The notes: a model not told the origin generated them from the letters alone. Shown: positions 44,368-53,392, numbered from the stretch's first letter. The stretch: 64,000 nt of DNA from UBA4615 sp964399635 (GCA_964399635.1 CAYNRU010000013.1:124001-188000); one strand, 5' to 3'. Made by a program: numbers and translations.

Positions 44368-45534
44368 GTGACCCGCGACACGGCTGCTTGCGGGGCAGGC
44401 GCCGCGGGCGCGGCGCCCCGGGCGTTGCCGGGCCGGCGGGGGCAGCCCGCCCGCATGGCGGGCCGGCGAGACGCGGCGCGCCCGGGCGCCGGCGGCCGCG
44501 CCGCAGACCCCTTCCGGATCGCGCTGCTGGTCCCGACCTCCGGCGCGGCCGGACTGTGGGGCGCCTCCAGCCTCGCGTGCGGTCGGCTCGGCGTCGAGCA
44601 GTGGAATGCCGACGGCGGCCTGCGCGGCCGCGAGGTCCGCCTGCACGTGATCGACGCGAGCGACGAGTCGAGCACCCTCGAGGCCGACCTCGCCGCGTTG
44701 CACGCCGACGCCGGCATCGACGCGATCGTCGGCATGCACACCAGCTCCGTCCGCCAGCGCGTGACCGCAGCCGACCGGCACGGCGTGCCCTTCGTCTACA
44801 CGCCGCTCTACGAGGGCGGCCCGCTGCCGGCCAACGTCCACGCGATCGGCGAGACGCCCGTGATGCAGCTGCTGCCCGCGCTCGCATGGATGAGCGAGCG
44901 CTACACCCTGAACCGATGGTTCATGGTCGGCAACGACTACAGCTGGCCGCGCCGCTCGCACGAGCTCGCGCGCCGCGCGCTGGTGGCGCGGGGCGGCTCG
45001 GTCGCGGGCAGCGACTTCGTGGCGCTCGGCCGCTGCGACCACGGACGCCTGATCGACGCGATCCGCAGGAGCGGTGCGCAGGCGGTGCTGCTGTCGCTGG
45101 TGGGGCAGGACGCGATCGACTTCGGACGCGCCTTTCGTGACAGCGGGCTCGCTGCGCGACTACCCCGTCTGAGCTGTGCGATCGAGGAGAACGGCCTGCT
45201 CGCGATGGGCGCCGAATGCACCGAGGGGCTGTTCGTCGCGTCGGGCTATTTCTCGACGCTGGCCACGCCGGCCAACGCCAGCTTCCGCGAGCGGTACTGG
45301 AGCCGGTTCGGCGAGCGCGCACCGGTGCTCAACGCGCTCGGCCAGTCGATCCACGAGGGGGTGGGTTTCCTGCGCGGGCTGACGCAGGGCGCTCGCCACG
45401 AGGACGGCAGCGTGCGCTTCGAGAGCGCCCGCGGCGTCCGCTGGCGCTCGAACGCGCGCAACGCGGTGCCGATCTATCTCGCCGCCGCGCAGGACATGAG
45501 CTTCGGGATCGTGCGCACGCTCGAGGCGGCCTGA
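44368..45534 (+). CDS. AmiC/UrtA-like ligand-binding protein (Peripla_BP_5) without signal peptide
   Basis: The 388-residue protein has a periplasmic-binding-type fold of the AmiC/UrtA/FmdD group: FRIALLVPTSGAAGLWG near 50, GLRGREVRLHVIDASDESST, then PFVYTPLYEGGP near 143. The first 45 residues are Arg/Ala/Gly-rich with no hydrophobic core, so it may stay in the cytoplasm like the amide sensor AmiC. Start is uncertain: GTG 44368 (used) or ATG 44455. No transporter genes adjoin it; a MarR gene is divergent. Confidence 0.75.
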   Translation: MTRDTAACGAGAAGAAPRALPGRRGQPARMAGRRDAARPGAGGRAADPFRIALLVPTSGAAGLWGASSLACGRLGVEQWNADGGLRGREVRLHVIDASDESSTLEADLAALHADAGIDAIVGMHTSSVRQRVTAADRHGVPFVYTPLYEGGPLPANVHAIGETPVMQLLPALAWMSERYTLNRWFMVGNDYSWPRRSHELARRALVARGGSVAGSDFVALGRCDHGRLIDAIRRSGAQAVLLSLVGQDAIDFGRAFRDSGLAARLPRLSCAIEENGLLAMGAECTEGLFVASGYFSTLATPANASFRERYWSRFGERAPVLNALGQSIHEGVGFLRGLTQGARHEDGSVRFESARGVRWRSNARNAVPIYLAAAQDMSFGIVRTLEAA

Positions 45535-45590
45535 CGCCGGGGGTCGGCCGGCGCGCTGTCGGCTCGCGGCCGAGCCGGGGCCGGCGTCAG
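45531..45590. terminator. nested inverted repeats between convergent genes, including both stop codons
   Basis: Perfect outer arms CTGACGCCGG (45531-45540) and CCGGCGTCAG (45581-45590) enclose an inner hairpin CGGCTCG-CGGC-CGAGCCG (45560-45577). The outer arms contain the stop codons of the AmiC-like gene and of hemH. It is likely a bidirectional terminator without T-runs. Confidence 0.6.
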
Positions 45591-46699
45591 CCGGGTGCGC
45601 CGAGCTCGACCGCCCTGGCCCGCCGCTCGACCAGGGCGCGGTCGCGCAGGACCGATGCCGACGGATCGAGCGCCGAGGTGGGCCAGCCTCCCGTGTGCCG
45701 CTCGACCAGGCCGGCCAGCGCGTCGATGAAGGGCGGCGTGTCGTTCAGGCAGGCGATGTAGCGGAACTCCGAGCCGCCCGCCTCGACGAAGGTCGCGCGG
45801 GCCTCCATCGCGATCTCCTCAAGGGTCTCCAGGCAGTCGGCGACGAACCCCGGGCAGACGAGGTCGACGCTGCGCACGCCCTCGCGCGCCAGCGCGATCA
45901 GGGTGGGTTCGGTGTAGGGCTGCAGCCATTGCGCCTTGCCGAAGCGCGACTGGAAGGTCACGACCCAGTCGGCGCGCGCGAGGCCCAGGCGCTCGGCCAG
46001 CAGCCGCGCGGTGACCAGGCACTCGCAGTGATACGGGTCGCCGAGCTCGAGCGTGCGGCGCGGCACGCCGTGAAAGCTCATCACGAGGCGTTCGGCGCGA
46101 CCGTTGCGCTCCCAGGCCTGGCGCACCTGCGCGGCCAGTGCGTCGATGTAGCCGGGGTCGTCGTGGAAGTTGCGGATCCAGCGCAGCTCAGGCAGGTTGC
46201 GCCAGCCCCGCATCACTCGGGTGACCTCGTCGATGACCGTGGCGGTGGTCGAGCCCGCGTACTGCGGGTACATCGGCAGCAGCAGCAGGCGCGTGACGTT
46301 GCGCGCGCGCAGGTCCTCGAGCACCGACGCGATGGACGGCTCGCCGTAGCGCATCGCGAGCGCGACCTCGATGTCGTGCCCGCGCTCGCCCAGCCAGCCG
46401 CGCAGCAGCGTCGCCTGCCGCCGCGAGTTCGCCATCAGCGGCGAGCCCTCGTCGGTCCAGACGCTCGCGTACTTGCGTGCGGACTTGGCCGGCCGCGTAT
46501 TGAGGATGATGCCGTTGAGGATCGGCCACCACACCAGGCGCGGGATCTCGACCACGCGGGGGTCGCCGAGGAACTGCTTGAGGTAGGGCCGCAGCGCCTC
46601 GGCCGTCGGGGCGGCCGGGGTGCCGAGCTGCACCATCAGCACCGCGACGCGGGAACGTGAGGCGTGATCGAATCCGGGCGGGCTGGTGAAGCGGTCCAT
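45587..46699 (-). CDS. hemH: ferrochelatase
   Basis: The 370-residue protein has the ferrochelatase patterns VLMVQLGTPAAPTAEALRPYL near 20, SFHGVPRRTLELGDPY near 209 with the metal-site His, and VCPGFVADCLETLEEI near 283 with the catalytic Glu. It inserts Fe(II) into protoporphyrin IX at the inner membrane. On the minus strand TGGTAGACT (46713-46705) resembles an extended -10 only a few bases before the ATG, and no Shine-Dalgarno is present, so the leader may be extremely short. Confidence 0.95.
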   Translation of the reverse strand: MDRFTSPPGFDHASRSRVAVLMVQLGTPAAPTAEALRPYLKQFLGDPRVVEIPRLVWWPILNGIILNTRPAKSARKYASVWTDEGSPLMANSRRQATLLRGWLGERGHDIEVALAMRYGEPSIASVLEDLRARNVTRLLLLPMYPQYAGSTTATVIDEVTRVMRGWRNLPELRWIRNFHDDPGYIDALAAQVRQAWERNGRAERLVMSFHGVPRRTLELGDPYHCECLVTARLLAERLGLARADWVVTFQSRFGKAQWLQPYTEPTLIALAREGVRSVDLVCPGFVADCLETLEEIAMEARATFVEAGGSEFRYIACLNDTPPFIDALAGLVERHTGGWPTSALDPSASVLRDRALVERRARAVELGAPG

Positions 46700-46787
46700 G
46701 TCCGCAGTCTACCAAGCCCGGCCCGCCACCCCGTGGTAAACCCGCGGCCGACCCATGCGCGCAGCCCGGGCTGGCCGGCGCGAGCCG

Positions 46788-47663
46788 CTATTCCTTGACC
46801 GCGCCGGTCATGCCGGCCACGTAATACTCGACGAAGAACGAGTAGAAGATCGCGACCGGCAGCGACCCGAGCAACGCCCCCGCCATCAGCGGACCCCAGT
46901 GATAGACGTCGCCCTCGACCAGCTCGGTGACCACCGCCACCGGGACCGTCTTGATCTCGGAGTCGGACACGAAGGTGAGCGCGTAGATGAACTCGTTCCA
47001 GGACAGCGTGAACGCAAAGATGCCCGCCGAGATCAGCCCGGGCACGGCCAGCGGCAGGATGATCTTGACCAGGATCTCCCAGCGGGAGGCCCCGTCGATC
47101 AGCGCACATTCCTCCAGCTCGTACGGGATCGAGCGGAAGTAGCCCATCAGCAGCCAGGTGCAGAACGGGATCAGGAAGGTCGGGTAGGTGAACACCAGCG
47201 CCCAACGCGTGTTGAACAGCCCGAGGTTCTGCAGCACGATCGCCAGCGGGATGAACAGGATCGACGGCGGGATCAGGTAGGCGAGGAAGATCCCCAGCCC
47301 GACCGAGCGCGAGCCCTTGAAGCGCAGCCGCTCGATCGCGTAGGCCGCCAGCACGGCCGCGAACAGCGACACCAGCGTGGCGATCACCGACACCAGCATG
47401 GTGTTCATCAGCCACGACGGGTACTCGGTGTCGAACAGCAGCTTCTTGAAGTGCGCCAGCGTCGGGCTCGACACCCAGAATGGATTGCCGTCGCGCGCGA
47501 GCAGTTCCTCGTTCGGCTTGAAGGAGGTGATCCCCATCCAGTAGAACGGGAACAGCAGCACGAACAGGAACAGCGCGATCGGGATGTAGGTGGTCATCCA
47601 GCGTCGGCCGGAGGTCTGCAGGAAATCCATCCCCTGCGAATCGGTGGCTTCGTCCTTGCTCAC
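46788..47663 (-). CDS. carbohydrate ABC transporter permease (MalG-like)
   Basis: The 291-residue membrane protein has about six helices and the EAA loop EECALIDGASRWEILVKIILPLAVPGL near 178-205. It belongs to the CUT1 sugar ABC permeases. The GTG start overlaps the stop of the partner permease gene (GTGA). Last gene of the ATPase-SBP-permease-permease operon. Substrate is not evident. Confidence 0.92.
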   Translation of the reverse strand: MSKDEATDSQGMDFLQTSGRRWMTTYIPIALFLFVLLFPFYWMGITSFKPNEELLARDGNPFWVSSPTLAHFKKLLFDTEYPSWLMNTMLVSVIATLVSLFAAVLAAYAIERLRFKGSRSVGLGIFLAYLIPPSILFIPLAIVLQNLGLFNTRWALVFTYPTFLIPFCTWLLMGYFRSIPYELEECALIDGASRWEILVKIILPLAVPGLISAGIFAFTLSWNEFIYALTFVSDSEIKTVPVAVVTELVEGDVYHWGPLMAGALLGSLPVAIFYSFFVEYYVAGMTGAVKE

Positions 47664-48619
47664 TTGTCGCCTCCCTGCTGCCAGGCCCGACGCTGCAAGC
47701 CGAAGTAAGAGAACATGATCGCGCCCAGCAGGAACGGCACCATCGCGGTGGCGATCGCGGCGCCCTCGCCGATCGCGCCGCCCGAGATGCCGCGCTGGAA
47801 GGCGAGCGTCGCCATCAGGTGGGTCGAGTTCAGCGGACCGCCGCGCGTCAGCACGTAGATCAGCTGGAAGTCAGTGAACGTGAACAGCACCGAGAAGGTC
47901 ATCACGACCGCGATGATCGGCGTGAGCAGCGGCAGCGTGACGTTGCGGAACTGCTGCCACGGCGTCGCGCCGTCGATCGCCGCGGCTTCGTAGAGCGACG
48001 GCGAAATCGTCTGCAGGCCGGCGAGCAGCGAGATCGCAACGAACGGGATGCCGCGCCAGACGTTGGCGGCGATCGTCGAGAAGCGCGCGTTCCAAGGGTC
48101 GCCGAGGAAGTCGATGTAGCCGTCGATCAGGCCCATCTTCACCAGAATCCAGCTGACGATCGAGAACTGCGAGTCGAAGATCCACCAGAACGCGATCGCC
48201 GACAGCGCGGTCGGGACGATCCAGGGCAGCAGCACGACCGCACGCAGCAGCGTGGTGTGCTTGAGGCGCTGGTTCATCAGGATCGCCAGCCACAGCCCGA
48301 GCACGAACTTCAGGATGCTGGCGATGAAGGTGTAGAAGAGTGTGTTGAAGAGCGCTAGGCGCGTCACGCTGTCGCCGAACAGGAACTCGTAGTTCTCGAG
48401 CCCCACGAACACGCCCGCCCGGCCGATCTTGGCGTCGGTGAAACCGAGCCAGACGCCGAGCCCGAGCGGATAGGTGAGGAACAGGAGCAGCAGCACGCCC
48501 GCCGGCACCATGAACACCAGGCCCAGGGCATTGCGGTTGTTCTGCAGCCGCTCGAGCATCGATGGCCGCGGCATGGGCGGCGCCGCGCCACCGGGGGCGG
48601 TCTGCACGCGCTGTTGCAT
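47660..48619 (-). CDS. carbohydrate ABC transporter permease (MalF-like)
   Basis: The 319-residue permease has helices from about residue 33 onward and the EAA loop YEAAAIDGATPWQQFRNVTLPLL near 218-240. It pairs with the MalG-like chain to form the channel. The ATG gives MQQRVQTAPGG; the 73-base gap from the binding-protein gene contains a strong stem-loop. Confidence 0.92.
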   Translation of the reverse strand: MQQRVQTAPGGAAPPMPRPSMLERLQNNRNALGLVFMVPAGVLLLLFLTYPLGLGVWLGFTDAKIGRAGVFVGLENYEFLFGDSVTRLALFNTLFYTFIASILKFVLGLWLAILMNQRLKHTTLLRAVVLLPWIVPTALSAIAFWWIFDSQFSIVSWILVKMGLIDGYIDFLGDPWNARFSTIAANVWRGIPFVAISLLAGLQTISPSLYEAAAIDGATPWQQFRNVTLPLLTPIIAVVMTFSVLFTFTDFQLIYVLTRGGPLNSTHLMATLAFQRGISGGAIGEGAAIATAMVPFLLGAIMFSYFGLQRRAWQQGGDK

Positions 48620-48656
48620 GGTGTGTTCGTCTCCGCTGTGAATCGATCGGGGCCCC

Positions 48657-48684
48657 GCGGGCGGCGCGTCGCCGCGCCGCCCGC
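48657..48684 (-). other. intercistronic stem-loop after the binding-protein gene
   Basis: Perfect 12-base arms (GCGGGCGGCGCG and its complement) around TCGC lie between the substrate-binding protein stop and the permease start. In several ABC operons such hairpins protect the binding-protein mRNA or attenuate read-through, giving excess binding protein; that role here is inference. Confidence 0.65.
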
Positions 48685-48692
48685 GTGTCCCG

Positions 48693-50018
48693 TCAGACCT
48701 TGTAGTAGCGCTCGGCGCGCTTCTGCGCACGCTCGGCCGCTTCCTTCGGGGTCCTCGCGCCGCTGGCCGCCTCGGCCACCATGTTGGCCATGACGAAGTC
48801 GGCGAGCACGCCGGCCGATGCATAACCCAGCTTGCCCGCGTAGCCGGACGGACGCATGTTCTTGGTCGCGTCGCGGTACGGCGTGTGCTTCGGGTCGACC
48901 GTCCAGATCGCGACCTTCTCGTACGCACGCAGCGGCTGCGAGATGTAGCCGCCCGCGCCCGTCAGCCAGGCTTCGAACTGCTCCTGCTCCATCATGAAGC
49001 GCAGGAACTCCTTCGCGGCCTTCGGGTACTTGGTGTACTTCATGACCATCTGGTTGAAGAACAGGTGGAACTCGGTCGGCCTGCCGACCGGCCCCACCGG
49101 GAACTGCGAGTGCTGGATGTCGGAGGCGAGCTCTTTGATCTTCGGGTCGTTGGAGTTCTTCGCGGCGTAGTAGACCGAGATGCCGTTGTTGGTGACGCTG
49201 ATCTGGCCGTCCAGGAACGCCTTGTTGTTGTTCGGGTCGAGCCAGGACAGCGTGCCGGGCACGAAGGTGCCGTAGAGCTCCTTGGCGTACTCGAGCGCCT
49301 TGATCGTCTCCGGGCTGTCGATGATGACCTTGTTGTTCTTGTCGACCATCTGGCCGCCGTGCGCCCAGACCAGCCAGGACGTCCAGCCGCTGTCGCCGGT
49401 GGCGTTGCCGAGCGCCATGCCGCCGGGCGTGCCCTTGTCCTTGAGCGCCTTGAACATCCGCAGGAAGCCGTCGGTGTCCTTGGGGAAGGCATCGAAGCCC
49501 GCCGCCTTCAGCTGGCTGCCGCGGTAGACCATCATCGCGCCGGCGGTGCCGAGCGGCACGCCGATCCACTTCTTGCCGTCCGGGCGCAGGTAGGCCTCGC
49601 AGCCCTCGTACCAGCCGCCGTACTTCTTGCCGAGGTACTCGCACAGGTCGGTGACGTCGACCAGCTTGTCCGGGTACAGGTTGGCGTCGTCGTTGGTCGA
49701 CAGGATGATGTCCGGGCCGCTGCCGACGTTGGCCGCGACCGCTGCCTTGGGCCGCACGTCTTCCCAGCCCTCGTTGTCAACGCGCACCTCGATGCCGGTC
49801 TTCTCGGTGAATCTCTTGACATTGACCATGTAGGCGTCGATGTCGCCCTGCACGAAACGGCTCCAGCGCAGCACGCGCAGCTTGGCGCCCTTCTCGGGTA
49901 CGTTGTTCCAGGCGGCCTGCGCGTGGATCGCGGGCGCGCCGAGCAGGCCGCCCGCTCCGATCGCGGCGCCGGTGCCGGCCTTGAGCAGGGTGCGGCGGGT
50001 AGTGTCTCGGTTCGTCAT
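48693..50018 (-). CDS. ABC transporter substrate-binding protein, Tat-type signal
   Basis: The 441-residue protein starts with RDTTRRTLLKAG and a hydrophobic run to AIHAQA near 34. This twin-arginine (RRxLLK) leader suggests export by Tat. The rest is an extracellular sugar-binding protein fold (SBP_bac_1 type) with SGPDIILSTNDDANLYPDKL near 100. It delivers ligand to the MalF/MalG-like permeases. AAGGAG precedes the ATG. The ligand is not identifiable. Confidence 0.9.
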   Translation of the reverse strand: MTNRDTTRRTLLKAGTGAAIGAGGLLGAPAIHAQAAWNNVPEKGAKLRVLRWSRFVQGDIDAYMVNVKRFTEKTGIEVRVDNEGWEDVRPKAAVAANVGSGPDIILSTNDDANLYPDKLVDVTDLCEYLGKKYGGWYEGCEAYLRPDGKKWIGVPLGTAGAMMVYRGSQLKAAGFDAFPKDTDGFLRMFKALKDKGTPGGMALGNATGDSGWTSWLVWAHGGQMVDKNNKVIIDSPETIKALEYAKELYGTFVPGTLSWLDPNNNKAFLDGQISVTNNGISVYYAAKNSNDPKIKELASDIQHSQFPVGPVGRPTEFHLFFNQMVMKYTKYPKAAKEFLRFMMEQEQFEAWLTGAGGYISQPLRAYEKVAIWTVDPKHTPYRDATKNMRPSGYAGKLGYASAGVLADFVMANMVAEAASGARTPKEAAERAQKRAERYYKV

Positions 50019-50068
50019 CGAAGGGTCTCCTTTCCTTGGGTTTTCATGGCAGTCGGTGCCGGCCGGAC

Positions 50069-50090
50069 CGGCCGGGCATCAGCCCGGCCG
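50069..50090 (-). other. stem-loop between ATPase and binding-protein genes
   Basis: Nine-base perfect arms CGGCCGGGC / GCCCGGCCG with loop ATCA, directly after the ATPase stop codon. It is a second hairpin in the same operon, flanking the binding-protein gene on its 5' side, and could act as partial terminator or processing block. Confidence 0.5.
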
Positions 50091-50097
50091 ACCTGAT

Positions 50098-51156
50098 TCA
50101 CGCAGCCAGGCTCTTGCCGCCTGCCGCGTCGAACACGTGAAGCTTGTCGAGCTCGGGCGCGAGGCGCACGGCTGCGCCCGGCTTGAGCGGCGTGCGGTCA
50201 CGGACCACGACGGTGATCTCCTGGCCGCCCAGCGTGCACATCAGCATGGTGTCGGCGCCGGTGGGCTCGATCACCTCGACCCTGGCGGCGAGCGCACCCG
50301 CGTCGGAGGGCACCAGGTGCTCCGGACGCATCCCGAGCAGCACCTCCTGGCCCTCGGCCACGCGCATCGGGCGGGCCACGGGGATCAGGGCCTCGCCGAT
50401 CCGCACGGCGCCGCCCGACCAGGTGCCCCGGACCAGGTTCATCGCGGGCGAGCCGATGAAGGCCGCCACGAACACGTTGGCCGGATGGTCGTAGAGTTCG
50501 AGCGGCGTGCCGGCCTGCTCGACGATGCCGTCGCGCATGACGACGATCTTGTCGGCCATGGTCATCGCCTCGATCTGGTCGTGCGTGACGTAGATCGACG
50601 TGGTCTTCAGGCGCTGGTGCAGCGCCTTGATCTCGGTGCGCATCTGCACGCGCAGCTTGGCATCGAGGTTGGAGAGCGGCTCGTCGAACAGGAAGACCTG
50701 CGGGTCCCGGACGATCGCCCGGCCCATCGCCACGCGCTGGCGCTGGCCGCCGGAGAGCTGACGCGGGTAACGGTCGAGATAGGGGTCGAGGCCGAGGATC
50801 TGCGAGGCCTCGTTCACGCGCCGGTCGATCTCGGACTTTGGCTTCTTGGCGAGCATCAGCGCGAAGGCCATGTTCTCGCGGACCTTCATGTGGGGGTACA
50901 GCGCGTAGTTCTGGAACACCATCGCGATGTCCCGCTCCTTGGGGGGCACGTCGTTGACCACCCGGTCGCCGATGCTGATCCGCCCGCCGCTGATCTCCTC
51001 GAGTCCGGCGATCATCCGCAGCAGCGTCGACTTGCCGCAGCCAGACGGGCCGACCAGGACGCAGAACTCGCCGTCCTCGATGCCGACGTCGACACCGTGG
51101 ATGACCTTGGTTTGGCCGAACGATTTCTCGACACGCTCGATGGATACGGACGCCAC
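50098..51156 (-). CDS. sugar ABC transporter ATP-binding protein (UgpC/MalK-like)
   Basis: The 352-residue ATPase has Walker A GPSGCGKSTLL near 37, signature LSGGQRQRVAMGRAI near 134, Walker B FLFDEPLSNLDAK near 155 and a C-terminal TOBE/OB domain of the MalK type from about 240. It energises the neighbouring CUT1 permeases. The GTG start has AGGAGG seven bases or so upstream. First gene of the four-gene operon, 170 bases from hrcA. Confidence 0.94.
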   Translation of the reverse strand: MASVSIERVEKSFGQTKVIHGVDVGIEDGEFCVLVGPSGCGKSTLLRMIAGLEEISGGRISIGDRVVNDVPPKERDIAMVFQNYALYPHMKVRENMAFALMLAKKPKSEIDRRVNEASQILGLDPYLDRYPRQLSGGQRQRVAMGRAIVRDPQVFLFDEPLSNLDAKLRVQMRTEIKALHQRLKTTSIYVTHDQIEAMTMADKIVVMRDGIVEQAGTPLELYDHPANVFVAAFIGSPAMNLVRGTWSGGAVRIGEALIPVARPMRVAEGQEVLLGMRPEHLVPSDAGALAARVEVIEPTGADTMLMCTLGGQEITVVVRDRTPLKPGAAVRLAPELDKLHVFDAAGGKSLAA

Positions 51157-51326
51157 TTGGTCTCTCCTCCTGGGGCCGATGTCGCCGGATGCCGGCGGGC
51201 CCTTCGTTCATGGTGGTGCAGCGCGCGCAAGCCGGCGCCGGGCGTGCCGTCATGCCGCGAGCCGCATCCTACCCCGGAACCGCCAAGGCGGGGCCCGGGG
51301 CTGGCAGCGCTGCGCGCCCGCCCGGG

Positions 51327-52343
51327 TCAGCCGTGGCTGAGTGCGCTCGAGACGAGCTTAGCGGTGATGTCGACGATCGGGATCACCCGCTCGTAGGCCA
51401 TGCGGGTCGGCCCGATGACGCCGAGCGTACCGACGATGCGCCCATCCACGCCGTAGGGCGCGACCACGATCGACAGCTGGTCCATCGGTACCAGCTGCGA
51501 CTCGCCGCCGATGAAGATCTGCACGCCCTCGGCCCGGCTGCTGGCGTCGAGCAGCTGGGCGAGGCCGGTCTTGCGGTCGAACAGGCCGAAGAGCTGGCGC
51601 AGCCGGTCCATGTTGTCGGACAGCTCGTGGACGGCGACGAGGTTGCGCTCGCCGCTGATCATCACGGTCTCGGCGTTCTCGGTGGCAGCCTGGTTGCCCG
51701 CGGCCACGGCGCGATGCAGCAGCCGGGTGATGTCATCGCGCAGGCTGACCAGCTCGGTCTGCAGCCGCACGCGAATGGTCTCGAAGTCCTGGCCCGCGAA
51801 GTTCTGGTTGATGTAGTTGGACGCCTCGGTCAGCTCGCTCGCGGAATACTCGCGGTCGGCGTGCAGGATGCGGTTCTGGACGTCGCCCTCGGGCGTCACG
51901 ATGATCAGCAGCACACGCTTGTCCGACAGCCGCAGGAACTCGACCTGCCGGAAGCACGAGCTGCGTCGCGGCGTCATCACGACGCCGGCGAACTGCGACA
52001 GGCTGGAGAGCAGCTGCGCGGCGTGGCCGAGCAGGCGCTGCGGCTCGTCGGCGAGCAGCTGCCCCTGCAGGCGCTCGGTCTGCTCGAGCTCGAGCGGCTG
52101 AACGGTCACCATGGTGTCGACGAACAACCGGTAGCCGCGCGGCGTCGGTACGCGACCCGCGGAGGTGTGCGGGCTGCTGATCAGCCCGAGTTCCTCGAGG
52201 TCGGCCATCACGTTACGGATGGTGGCTGGCGACAGCTCCAGGCCGGAGTACCTGGACAGGGTCCGGGATCCGACGGGTTGTCCGTCGGCGATGTAGCGCT
52301 CGATCAGCGTCTTGAGGAGCGTTCGGGCACGGGAGTCCAGCAT
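51327..52343 (-). CDS. hrcA: heat-inducible transcription repressor HrcA
   Basis: The 338-residue protein starts MLDSRARTLLKTLIERYIADGQPVGSR-type HrcA head, with winged helix YSGLELSPATIRNVMADLEELG near 29-50 and HTSAGRVPTPRGYR, then the GAF-like dimer domain ending VIGPTRMAYERVIPIVD. HrcA binds CIRCE operators, usually before groESL. I see no CIRCE element near grpE-dnaK here, which has a sigma-32 promoter instead, so its targets lie outside the window. Its promoter implies an almost leaderless mRNA. Confidence 0.96.
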   Translation of the reverse strand: MLDSRARTLLKTLIERYIADGQPVGSRTLSRYSGLELSPATIRNVMADLEELGLISSPHTSAGRVPTPRGYRLFVDTMVTVQPLELEQTERLQGQLLADEPQRLLGHAAQLLSSLSQFAGVVMTPRRSSCFRQVEFLRLSDKRVLLIIVTPEGDVQNRILHADREYSASELTEASNYINQNFAGQDFETIRVRLQTELVSLRDDITRLLHRAVAAGNQAATENAETVMISGERNLVAVHELSDNMDRLRQLFGLFDRKTGLAQLLDASSRAEGVQIFIGGESQLVPMDQLSIVVAPYGVDGRIVGTLGVIGPTRMAYERVIPIVDITAKLVSSALSHG

Positions 52344-52351
52344 GGGTGCAA

Positions 52352-52380
52352 TTTATAGACCGAATCCGGGCCGTTGCCAA
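52352..52380 (-). promoter_or_regulatory. hrcA promoter, implying an almost leaderless mRNA
   Basis: On the minus strand TTGGCA (52380-52375) and TATAAA (52357-52352), each five of six to consensus, are 17 bases apart. Transcription should start near 52345, two or so bases before the ATG at 52343. No Shine-Dalgarno precedes that ATG. Confidence 0.68.
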
Positions 52381-52494
52381 CGACCGAAGCCACGAAACGC
52401 CGAGGCGCCGGTCTGGCCGACCGGCGCGCGGGCTGCCCTTCGACCTAGGCGCCGCGGCGCCGGAGCGGCCAATGAAGTGTGGTGAAATGGCGGC

Positions 52495-53385
52495 ATGAGC
52501 CCAGCCTTCAAGACCGTCGCCCTGTTCGGCAAGCAGCAGTCCGAAGGCGTGGCCCAGACCCTGGGCGAGATCGGCGCCTACCTCGACCGGCGCGGCGTTC
52601 GCGTGCTGTTCGAGGCCGCGATCGCCCAGGCGCTCGGGCGCCCGGACATCGAGTCGGCCAGCGTCGCGACCATCGGCCGGGAGGCCGACCTGGCGGTGAT
52701 CGTCGGCGGCGACGGCACGATGCTGGGCATCGCGCGGGAGATGGCCCCGCACGGCGTGCCCCTCGTCGGGATCAATTTCGGCCGGCTGGGGTTCATCACC
52801 GACATTCCCCTGCTCCAGTGGGAGGGCGCGCTCGGTGCCCTGCTCGAGGGCCACTTCGACTTCGAGGACCGGCCGGTGCTGCACGCCCTCGTCACCCGCG
52901 ATACCGAAGTGGTCTTCGAGGCCAGCGCCATCAACGACGTGGTCGTCAGCCGCAGCTCGCGCGCGGGCATGATCGACATCCAGGTCCACGTCGACGGCCT
53001 GTACATGTACAGCCAGCGCGCCGACGGGCTGATCGTGGCCACCCCCACCGGCTCGACCGCCTACGCGCTGTCGTGCAACGGCCCGATCCTGCACCCCTCG
53101 CTCGACGGGCTGGTGCTGGTGCCGGTGGCACCGCAGGCGCTGTCCAACCGCCCGATCGTGCTGCCCTCGTCGTCGGTGATCCGCATCGGCGTGGCCGATG
53201 GTCGCGATCCGCGCGTCAATTGCGACATGCAGACCTTCGCCGACCTGCAGATCGGCGACGTCATCGACGTCCGCCGGGCCGAGTACAGCTGCCGCTTCCT
53301 GCACCCGCGCGGCTACAGCTACTACGCGACGCTCCGTTCCAAGCTCAACTGGCACGAGATGCCCAGCCTCGCCCCGCGCTCCTGA
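52495..53385 (+). CDS. nadK: NAD kinase
   Basis: The 296-residue protein has the kinase motif GGDGTMLGIARE near 66, NFGRLGFITDI near 92 and the second motif TPTGSTAYALSCNGPILHP near 183. It phosphorylates NAD to NADP in the cytoplasm. It is divergent from hrcA and seven bases before recN, a conserved order in the Burkholderiales. Confidence 0.97.
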   Translation: MSPAFKTVALFGKQQSEGVAQTLGEIGAYLDRRGVRVLFEAAIAQALGRPDIESASVATIGREADLAVIVGGDGTMLGIAREMAPHGVPLVGINFGRLGFITDIPLLQWEGALGALLEGHFDFEDRPVLHALVTRDTEVVFEASAINDVVVSRSSRAGMIDIQVHVDGLYMYSQRADGLIVATPTGSTAYALSCNGPILHPSLDGLVLVPVAPQALSNRPIVLPSSSVIRIGVADGRDPRVNCDMQTFADLQIGDVIDVRRAEYSCRFLHPRGYSYYATLRSKLNWHEMPSLAPRS

Positions 53386-53392
53386 TTCGCCG

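Noticed and set aside
51340..51365. CIRCE-like fragment (GAGTGC ... CTTAGC) near the end of hrcA
   Set aside because: It lies inside the hrcA coding end, the halves are in the wrong orientation and incomplete, and it is far from any promoter.
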